DNA of 64,000 nucleotides from Mytilinidion resinicola (Eukaryota; Ascomycota; Dothideomycetes; Mytilinidiales; Mytilinidiaceae), in assembly GCF_010093595.1 (NCBI RefSeq), contig NW_022985447.1, forward strand, positions 845,218 through 909,217, in the 5' to 3' direction. Positions within the stretch are counted from its first letter, which is position 1. The number at the start of each line of letters is the position of its first letter. This document shows, in pieces, positions 56,200-64,000 of the stretch. Made by a program: the position numbers and the translations under genes. The notes beneath the pieces are model-generated. The model was given only the letters and a program-made list of their open reading frames with translations, ran no database searches and had not been told where the DNA came from.

Positions 56200-57933
56200 G
56201 GGTAGAGAGGGATGGGGTGTGGGAGGGGGCGATTAAATAGTGTAGCCATGTTGGCAGGCGTATAGTTCCGAAGCGTGCGTGTGCATGATATGATCATTCC
56301 GATGTTTCCCGATCTTCTTCCCGTAATCTGTGGAACATGAACTTGCCATGTGGTCCAACAGTTGTCACGCGTGTGCTGACTAACCCTTTCTTCTTTTTCT
56401 CCTATAAAACCCCGTTCTCCCCATCCTCTCAAGACTTTCCTTCTCATAGGAGATTGGGAGTCTGGCTGGGTGGATCAAAAACGAAGGACCATCACACCCA
56501 TGGAGTAGTCGGGGTGGGAGATCAAAAACACTCTCACGAAACACATTCATGGAGTCAGAGGGGCGTTCGCTCGTTGCATCAAAATCTCCACCAAAGTCAC
56601 CTCATGGAGTCTGTGAACTCAACTCCGTCCATCGGCGTATGAAGCCAGAGGCGGTGTTGGGCTCGTTGTGTCAGAACTTTGCCGACCGACTGGTCCAGGG
56701 AGTGGTTGGGCAGATCAGCATCGATGTCGCTATTCGCTGATGGTTGGAGAGGGCGGTGTGGGTGGTTTGATCAACAATGTACAACTTTCGGCTGTATGAG
56801 GTTGTTGGGTGGGAGATCAGCTTGCAGGATGGTTGGCAACATTGGAGCAGGAGGACGATGTGGGTGGGAGATCAGGTACCTCGATATGGAGGCAACATGG
56901 AGTCGGGTGGCAGATCAAAACACTCTCACGAAATACATTCATGGAGTCAGAGGGCGTGTTGGCTAGCTGCATCAAAACTACAAAACACACAAGTGTTATG
57001 GAGTCTTTGGAGGGTTCCAATTGCTTGACTCGTTCAACGCTTGGACTCGGAGGGAGGGGATTCGGTGGTGGTTTGATCAACAACGTCTCGGGCAAAGTTC
57101 CATGGGGTCGGTGGGAGATCAAAAGCCACTTCAGTGCTTACTTATGGTTGGAAAGGGTCGTTGGTAGTTTGATCAACAACCAGCAGGATCGGTGTACATG
57201 GTGTTGGTGGGGGGTCAAACCAGATACTCCCGATATCCATGGAGGAGGAGGAGGCTGTGGTTTGTTCTTTCAACAAGGTTGCGAGAATGGCCGATGGAGT
57301 TGGTGGGGTCATAATGAAAAATGTGATCTAGCTATGGAGTCGGAGGAATTTGTGGCTTGTTCTTTCAACAGAAGACACGAGGATGCACGTTGGCGTCGGT
57401 GTGGATTCAGAAAGGGACGATAGTGTTGGCTATGTATTTCATGGGGAGTGCGAATCAGAACGAACACCGCGAGATGGGGCGGGGGGGAAGAGGGGTGCTT
57501 TACAGTGTAATGATAATGGTGACCGTTACGGGGTGCTGGTAGATAGATGATACAGAGAGTGCTGATCCCTAGCATAGTAAATGACATTTTGCTGAAGGTG
57601 GGAACCGTCACTGGTAGGAAACGTCATGATGCTCGAAGTTGATGCAAGACTATGATCCTTAGCATACAAGGGTTTGAAGACGAACGAAGAGGGGTATGGA
57701 CATTGCAAAAATAATCACTACACTACGCTGCCACGTTTCATCTAACAAAACAAATCAGGAAGACCGCTCATGATACATAAAGTCGTTACAGTAACAAAAG
57801 CATCAGAAAGTAGATAAGAAAGTGGGTATCAACAAGCAGTAACATCTCTCTCTTCCTCCCCATCTCGTTCACATTTAATCGTACTCTTTTCTTCCTTCAC
57901 CAATGCTCTAATCCGAAAGCGGGTTTGAGGGCC
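56200..57933. other. Intergenic region with a decayed repeat tract
   Basis: 1.7 kb between convergent genes (RRP5 and the PLAC8 gene). From about 56460 to 57180 short motifs recur: GGTGGGAGATCA or close variants about six times (for example 56809, 56862, 57110), TTTGATCAACAA three times, CATGGAGTC many times. Two blocks of about 50 bp (56512-56562, 56904-56954) are nearly identical. The 204-codon frame across it reflects base composition, not a known protein. Confidence 0.6.
56460..57180. repeat. Diverged minisatellite-like repeat
   Basis: The repeated unit combines GGTGGGAGATCA, CACTCTCACGAAA and CATTCATGGAGTCAGAGG. The two best copies lie 392 bp apart and differ at few positions; the rest are eroded. 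It could be an old tandem array or fragments of one degraded transposon. Confidence 0.6.
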
Positions 57934-59513
57934 TTACCCCCTCGGCGGCGGCGCGTACACCATCTGCCCGGGCGCAGTATACGTCTCCGTATTCGCCGGC
58001 CCGGCCCACCGTCTCGAACTCTCCTCTCGATCCCTGATCTCCCTCTCGTTCTGGATAGCCACACAACAGCAGCAACAGCACGCCTTTCCGATGTCGGAGA
58101 AGAGGGAGCCGGTGAGTTTATAGAGATGCCTGAGGCGTGTTCTTTGGACTAGCGGGAACAAGCCTATATTTCAATTAGCATCTCCTCACTCCAGTACTCA
58201 GGGCTAGTGTTTTGAAGGAGGGGGCACTTACACCACATCCCACACGCACTCGCCATAACCCCACACTGCCCATTAAACGCACTGTACCCCAGCAGCTCCG
58301 TCGGGTCCTTCTTCTGACTCCTCTGACTCAGCCGATACGCCGTCCGTCCATAAAGCACGCACGGGCAAAACAGCCCCGTCATACACGTCCCCACATCCCC
58401 ACCGCACTCGCAAAGTCCATGCTTCCACTCATGCGATTCCCCTCGCGCACTCAAATCCATATTCGGGTGCGCGATCTGCCCCGGTTGATGCCGCTCTAGC
58501 TCCAGCCCGTTGGGCCCTGTCGGCGCGTTGGGCGAGAATACAGGAATGTGCGCTGAGACGGCGGAGGTGGGGGAGTAAGGGGTGTCGTTGTGGGCGGAGA
58601 GTGGGCGCTGGCGGTTCATGAAGGTGGGTGAGGGAAGGTCGAAATCGATTGGCTTCTTGAGCGGGAGGGCACCGGGAGAGTGAGGTGGGGAGACTGGGGT
58701 GTGGGAGTTGAAGGGGGCGGGGGAGTGGGGGGTGATAGGGGTCTTGGTGTTGGTGGGGAGGTCCGGGATGCGGGAGGGCGTGATGGGGGTTTGGTTGGGG
58801 GTGCGTTGGCGAGTGTAGGAGGGAATTTGGATCGGAGTGAGCATGAAGGGCATGCTCTGGCGAGGCATGCTTTGGCGGTAGGGTGATACGGGTGTTCTGG
58901 CTTCAGCGGCAGGTGCGTACTGAGATGCTCGTTGGTGCTGGGGGAGCGGCGATACGGGTGTTCTAGATTCGACAATTGGTGCGTACATTGCCGGATGTGT
59001 TTGCGAAGGAGGCGGGACGTTGTAGGGAGAAGAGGGCTTCTCTTGGGGATACCCAACTGGCAGTGGGCTTACGGGCGATTGTGGTGGATGAGATGCTGGA
59101 TGAGGTGCCTGTGGTGGAGGAGGTCCCTGGAAAGCCGAGCCAGACTTCTCGGGGGGATATTCGGTCGCAGAATATGCCGGTGCTTGCGTTGTCTGAGGTA
59201 TCTGTGCATTGAAGATAGATTGAGGTCGTGTGTCTATGGGCGTGACTGGTGATTGAGCTATGGTGCTCATATCGGGTTCGCGTGCGAGTCGTTGAATGGG
59301 ATCTCTCGGGTGCCTCATGTGGACTGGAGTCTCTTCGTATGACCACTGGCTGTCCACGGACCCTGTAGCCCGGTGGCCATTCCCCAGCTTCGATACGTCC
59401 TCGGTCGAGGCCTGCCATGAAAAGCGTTTGTGCTGCCGGTCTGGTAGCTGGAGTCGAGGTTGCTGAGGTCGATTTTGGCGGGGATTCTGCTGTGGGGGCT
59501 GTCCGGGATACAT
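57934..59513 (-). CDS. PLAC8-domain Cys-rich protein
   Basis: A 503-aa protein with one intron (58164-58231). The N-terminal 330 residues are Pro/Ser/Gln-rich with repeated TPVSP and TPITP motifs. The C-terminus is a PLAC8 domain: HGLCECGGDVGTCMTGLFCPCVLYGRTAYRLS with the CxxxxxxCPC core, then QCGVMASACGMWC (last Cys across the splice), and near the end KACCCCCCVAIQNEREIR. Plant and fungal PLAC8 proteins are membrane-associated and linked to metal (Cd/Zn) tolerance and cell-size control; the fungal role is unclear. The start is the ATG preceding PGQPPQQNP. Confidence 0.9.
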
Positions 59514-60819
59514 GGCGGTGTGTGATTTGCGGCGACGTCTGAGAGGGTTGAAGGTTCAGCAACGGAAGAAAACCCGCTTCACGGTTGGAAATGGAATTTG
59601 CAAAGCTCGAGAATGCCAATGCAGCGCTGAAAGGATGTCTGTCGCCAATTTACAAGCTAAGTAAGCATGGACATGGGCAGATCTGCAGCTCGGATGCAAC
59701 GGGATGGAGTTCTGTTTCGTCTTAAGGAAACCGGCGAGCGACAAGATTTGGGGGGCAGCAGATGCGAACAGTCAGGAGAGGAGTGCGGACGTAAAGAAGA
59801 AGCCAGCTCGGTCGCAGGAGACGAGGAGACGAGGAGAAGGCCTCGCATGGCCCACGGCTAGCAGTCTTGTCGTCGCCATGCCTGCGTGGTGGTTGGCTGG
59901 GATGCCCCCCGCCGCATGGACCCTCGCCCGTCACAGCGGCAGCCGTGGCCGAGCTTTCCGGCGGCCTCTGAGGGGCCAAGGGGCGTGTGCCTTCGGGGCT
60001 GTGGGGGGCGTCGATTTGCTGCTGTGACTTCGGAGCACGCTGTGTGACGACGCCCGCGTGCGGCGCAGCCTCACCAATGCGCGCTATCAGCACCTTGACG
60101 ACCCGGCTGGCGGCCAACGGGCGCTTAAGAACGAGGCCAGGAACCAGGCACTTGCTGCACCACCAGAACGCTGCGTTCCCCTGCGCAGAGCCGACGCTTG
60201 AAACACGCAGCGATGTGGCGACGAGTTGGATCCGGGGTCTGCAACCCCTCGATTCGCCCGGTGCAGCCCGTAGACGCCGGCTACCCGCATGCGGTTAGCA
60301 GCGACAGAGCCCTATCTCAGCCCTTGGGTATGTATAAGAGCTTGTCCATCTTGGCCGCCATGAAGACCGCATTGTGGCGGTACCAGCGTGTTGGTGGCAG
60401 CAGGAACCCGCCAGTTCACGTTATGCTCGTACCACAGCTGTTGGACGTGGTTGTGGTTGGTGCAGCAGGTGGAAACGACGAAGAATTCAGTACGTCGACA
60501 TCGTGGCATTGGTTCTCTTGCCGCAGCGATGTACTCCAATCATGAATCTGAATAGTCGACATGCGGTTTCTCAGGTGCTGACATGTTTCTAGACATCGGG
60601 GGGTGACAGAGCGTAGACCTCGTGGTAGACATGTGATGAGGCAATGTCATCTATTTCGTGGTGTGGAGGGGTAGACGCAGATTAAGGAGCTCAATATATA
60701 TAACATGCGGATTACTTTTATCCATTCATTGTACAGGGCAGACCACAGCTGGATGGACTGCTTCTTGCTGCCATATTGACACGCTGAACTCGAAGTCTTA
60801 TGGAATGCAGTGTGACCAA
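59514..60819. other. Intergenic region
   Basis: 1.3 kb between two minus-strand genes. The part near 59850-60300 is GC-rich, giving long chance frames on both strands. I see no conserved protein, RNA gene or repeat family. Confidence 0.5.
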
Positions 60820-61886
60820 CTACTTGCTCTTGTCCTGGTTCGCCTTGCCTTTCTGCTCGCTCTCAGCCTGCCTCAAGTTAGCTTTCTGCACCAGAGTAGC
60901 GAAACTGATGAACCTACACCCGGCCTATCAGCTTGAACGGTGCCCTTTAGCTTAGCGGTCTCTGCTACGCCCTCTCCCTTGGTGCTCTTTGAACCATCGT
61001 GGGTGTCTGTAGAATGGTGTGTATCGGCGTTGCTGATGCCTTCTTGCTTGCCGGATGTGCCACCCTTCACGGGTTCCTTTTGGGCGTCGGGCTATCCTGA
61101 ATTAGTTATACTCGTTGGGGGTACTTGTGGGCTTATGGGCTGCAGTTTAAATTGCTGCAATGCAATTCCAAGGACGAGGACGCGTAAAGCAAGTGCTATG
61201 ACTAATTGCAACATGTATCAAAAGCCCAATGAGTGGCCAGCAACTGTACATAAACAGATGACGAGAATTGTTTGTACGGTAAATCAATGCTTCAAGTTTC
61301 ACCACTGACCTTGTCTTCTTTCTTGTCGTCAGCAGGCTTCTCGTCGCCAGAGTCCTTGGGTTCTTCCTTCTCCTCGGAGTCCTTGGTCTCTGCCTTGTCT
61401 TCGGAACCCTCCGATTTGCCCTCCGCTTCCTTGACCTCTGGTTCGTCCTTGGATTCAGACTCGTCTTCCTTCTCCCCTTCGGCGTGATGCTCCTCGCCGT
61501 GGCCTTCGGCGTGGTGACCTCCCGTTTCGATCGAGCTGAGGATGTAGTAAACGGAGGGTACGGTGATGACGACGCCGACTGCTAGCCTGTACAAACAAAC
61601 GGCATCAGCAATGATTCCAAACTGGCGTGTTGCTGTGCCCATCGAGGGCTACCCGGCAACCCGGCAGACATCACGTCGGCGCAGGCTTATATCCTCAAGT
61701 GAAAGAATCCTACCATGGCAAGTCGCTTGACGCCTTCTTAGCCACATCACCGGCCACATCACTGGCAGAGGCGTATCCTCGTCGGGCTGTGCGCTGAAAC
61801 GACTGCTGCCACGGGGAAGCCCTTGTCGCCGGGCGAGCGAAGCGTGCGAGCGGCGCCCTGAAGGCGGCGGGCCGTACAAGAACCAT
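60820..61886 (-). CDS. Small mitochondrial single-pass membrane protein, uncharacterised
   Basis: A 223-aa protein assembled from four exons (introns 60868-60917, 61092-61309, 61587-61713). The N-terminus is an amphipathic, Arg/Ala-rich mitochondrial presequence (VLVRPAAFRAPLARFARPATR). A single TM segment follows across splice 1 (DLPWLAVGVVITVPSVYYIL), then a His-rich and very acidic/Lys-rich tail (GHHAEGHGEEHHAEG, many EDKxE repeats). The C-terminus is SNADTHHSTD, GEGVAETAKLKGTV and AESEQKGKANQDKSK. It matches a conserved but unnamed fungal mitochondrial family I recall. The frame is kept across all four exons. The function is unknown. Confidence 0.78.
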
Positions 61887-62376
61887 GGCGAAGCTGCAAG
61901 AGGGCCAATTGGCTCTGATGGGCGCAATTGAGGAGCGAGATGGCGCGGCGGAGAGTAGAGAGTGAGGAAGAGGGTCGCGGGGGCTGGGCCGACGGAAGCA
62001 ATGCGGATGAGGATGGCATGACCGCAGAAGAGCTACAAGAGCTGCGTAGTCTGCCGTAGAATAGAAGTTGGTCCATGCTCTCTCGATGCCTCACGTTCGC
62101 GCTGGCACGCCAATATCACGGCAGGCAGCAGGTCTGGTTCTTCGATTCACCTCGCCCGAATTCCACTCTTCCAAGGCACAGCGTGCAGCCTGCCGAGTCG
62201 CAAAGCTGCCGCCTCTCTTCGCCCTCTCACCACCCCTTCTTTTCTCACCAACCTCGCCCGCAATTTGACCCCACAACCACCCCACCAAGACACCTCCGGC
62301 GGCGCTGTCACCACCACCATCTAGCTACCTGCACTATCCCGACCGCGAGCTCCTCCGCTGGGTGTGTCTAATCGCT
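61887..62376. promoter_or_regulatory. Bidirectional promoter, mitochondrial protein / CAND1
   Basis: 490 bp between two divergent conserved genes, CT-rich on the plus strand towards the CAND1 start. No gene is present. Confidence 0.5.
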
Positions 62377-64000
62377 ATGGCGGCGTCCAGCGTACCGGTT
62401 AACCCGACCTCCCACAACGTGGCCCATCTCCTCCCAAAATTGCACGATGAGGACCCAGACTTCCGCTTTATGGCCTTGAACGACCTTCAGGGCATCCTCC
62501 TCGCCGCCCACGCCAAGTTCCTCGACCACGACTATACTACGAGTGCAAAGACTGTGGACGGGCTGCTCAATACCCTCAACGATACCAACGGTGAGGTTCA
62601 GAACATGGCCATCAAGTGCCTGGGCCCCTTCGTCAACAAGGTCCCCGAGACTATCCTGTGCCCCATGATCGAGAAGCTGTCAAACCTCCAGACGGATAAT
62701 ACTGTGGACAACTCGATTCCCGCGCTCGCCCTGCGAGAGGTTGTGGTTTCGCTGCCAAGACCGGTGCCTGGTGTTCCTCGTGCGAAGTCGGTGCTGGATG
62801 CCTATACAGCCATCAGCAAGGTCTTGATACCGCGTCTGGTGGGATACAATGTGTTACACACGTCGCAGAAGCACCTGAGCTCCCCACCCAAGGGCATGTT
62901 GCAAGTGGATCTAGAAACCGGGACCGACAGCAACGCGATCGATGTGCTCACTGAAGTTGCCCGTTGCTTCGGGCCCATGCTCCAGGATGCAGAGGTCAAC
63001 GCCCTACAGAAGATCACCCTGGAAATACTGGAGAATGACCGTGCCGGCTCTGTTTTGAAGAAAAAGTCTGTTATTGCTATATCAACCCTCGCGAGCTACT
63101 TCTCGGATACCCTGCTAAGCAACTTCATCTCACGTCTGATTGAATATTTGCGAGACTCACATTTGACTCGGAGCAAGCGAAAGCTCTACATCACTATCCT
63201 CGGTTCAATGGCTAGATCGATTCCTAGGAAGTTTGGTCCCTACTTGAAGACTCTCGCTCCGTTCGTCCTTAGTGCTTTAAGCGCAGAAGAGCTAGAAGAA
63301 GAGATGGACACATCTGATGATGAAGGCGATAGGGACCCTGAGGTTGACGAAGTTCGAGAGGCTGCGCTTGTAGCAATTGAGGGTTTCCTTGCTTCCTGCT
63401 CCAACGACATGCGTTTATACACAGATGAATGCATTACCTCCGCGTCACGATTCCTCAAGTACGATCCAAATCTCGCCCAGGATGACGACGACGATGACAT
63501 GGATGCCGAGGAGGACAATGAGGATGCACTCTCAGACGAAGACTTCGAGGAAGAAGGTGGATTTGACGATGAAGACGACGCCAGCTGGAAGGTCCGCCGA
63601 TGCGCCGCCAAGGTTCTATACACAATCATTGCGACCCGCAGTAACGGCGACTTGCTTGAAGATGGTACTCTGTATGACAAGGTTGCACCTGCTCTGATTG
63701 CACGTTTTAGAGAGCGAGAAGAGAACGTTCGGCTAGAAGTTCTTGCAACCCTCTCACGTCTTGTTCGAAACACGGGAAGTGGCCCTGGTTCCGCATTCGG
63801 GTCGGGCGAAGACAATGGTGCGATGGGTCCACCTCCTAGCCGTAAGCGGAGACGAGGTGGCAGCGATGCGAGCATGTTTGATGCCCATGCAAATTCGTCC
63901 CTGTCCTACGGCTACTCAGGGCCTACAGCGGTACCTACAACCGGTCCGTATGCTAGTCTTGCCAAGCTGAGTCCAGATATTGTGCGCGGAGTATCTCAAC
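62377..64000 (+). CDS. CAND1/TIP120-like cullin exchange factor, partial (3' end outside window)
   Basis: Cullin-associated NEDD8-dissociated protein, which strips substrate receptors from unneddylated cullins and recycles SCF/CRL complexes. 541 codons are open to the window edge. It starts MAASSVPVNPTSHNVAHLLP with HEAT repeats: PDFRFMALNDLQGIL, VQNMAIKCLGPFVNKVPE, FISRLIEYLRDS, LYITILGSMARSIP. An acidic insertion (DDDDDDMDAEEDNEDALSDED) is typical of the family and precedes SWKVRRCAAKVLYTII. No intron is seen so far. Some filamentous fungi split this protein into N and C parts; whether this gene is full length cannot be judged here. Confidence 0.93.
   Translation, partial: MAASSVPVNPTSHNVAHLLPKLHDEDPDFRFMALNDLQGILLAAHAKFLDHDYTTSAKTVDGLLNTLNDTNGEVQNMAIKCLGPFVNKVPETILCPMIEKLSNLQTDNTVDNSIPALALREVVVSLPRPVPGVPRAKSVLDAYTAISKVLIPRLVGYNVLHTSQKHLSSPPKGMLQVDLETGTDSNAIDVLTEVARCFGPMLQDAEVNALQKITLEILENDRAGSVLKKKSVIAISTLASYFSDTLLSNFISRLIEYLRDSHLTRSKRKLYITILGSMARSIPRKFGPYLKTLAPFVLSALSAEELEEEMDTSDDEGDRDPEVDEVREAALVAIEGFLASCSNDMRLYTDECITSASRFLKYDPNLAQDDDDDDMDAEEDNEDALSDEDFEEEGGFDDEDDASWKVRRCAAKVLYTIIATRSNGDLLEDGTLYDKVAPALIARFREREENVRLEVLATLSRLVRNTGSGPGSAFGSGEDNGAMGPPPSRKRRRGGSDASMFDAHANSSLSYGYSGPTAVPTTGPYASLAKLSPDIVRGVSQ

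Noticed and set aside
56809..57423. 204-codon frame in the repeat tract
   Set aside because: It is unusually rich in Trp and Gly from GGTGGG motifs, crosses the repeats and resembles no protein.

Overview
The window reads as nuclear DNA of a filamentous ascomycete (Pezizomycotina). The coding genes are broken by many short introns (mostly 43-90 nt, GT...CTAAC/CTGAC...AG), there are no operons or Shine-Dalgarno sites, and the recognisable proteins are fungal: a Tea4/TeaC-type SH3 polarity protein, a Sec2-domain protein, a GGPP synthase, Rrp5, Cdt2, CAND1, a PLAC8 protein, a GPI-anchored wall protein and TRI12-like and DHA1-like MFS transporters. I cannot assign a genus. All gene models below were built by eye from reading frames, splice sites and family resemblance.

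Layout. 1-4.7 kb: mostly non-coding, with one orphan reading frame (1514-2311, minus) and a small bacterial-type S24/S26-like protein (3326-3622). 4.7-10.5 kb: housekeeping genes for polarity (Tea4/TeaC) and exocytosis (Sec2 domain). 13.0-15.6 kb: a bZIP-like gene with an internally duplicated module, invaded by two related fold-back elements (MITEs) that flank its last exon. 17.6-22.8 kb: GGPP synthase and a 1002-aa ArAE_2-type membrane protein.

23.8-42.6 kb: a dense block of small-molecule metabolism genes. It holds a frameshifted SDR, a TRI12-like MFS pump, an aldo-keto reductase, an intact SDR, a zinc alcohol dehydrogenase, a P450 with three in-frame stops, an EthD-domain protein, an SDR with one nonsense codon, a second dimeric-barrel protein, a DHA1 MFS pump and a VOC/glyoxalase protein. 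Several pairs are divergent and share promoters. No PKS, NRPS, terpene synthase or Zn2Cys6 regulator is visible. It looks like a catabolic or tailoring cluster that is decaying, since three of its oxidoreductase genes are broken. A complete 532-bp hAT-like MITE with a perfect 8-bp target duplication sits inside it.

42.8-64 kb: mostly conserved cellular genes: a GPI-anchored protein, a six-finger C2H2 protein, Cdt2 (CRL4 substrate receptor), Rrp5 (pre-rRNA processing), a PLAC8 protein, a small mitochondrial membrane protein and the start of CAND1 (cullin exchange factor, running off the right edge). A decayed repeat tract lies at 56.5-57.2 kb.

The most striking observation is that the first intron of the SDR at 23.8 kb is a near-identical copy of the last coding exon of the neighbouring transporter. 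Two of its three differences create the branch-point CTAAC and the terminal AG of the intron, which is what a recent exon-to-intron conversion would look like.
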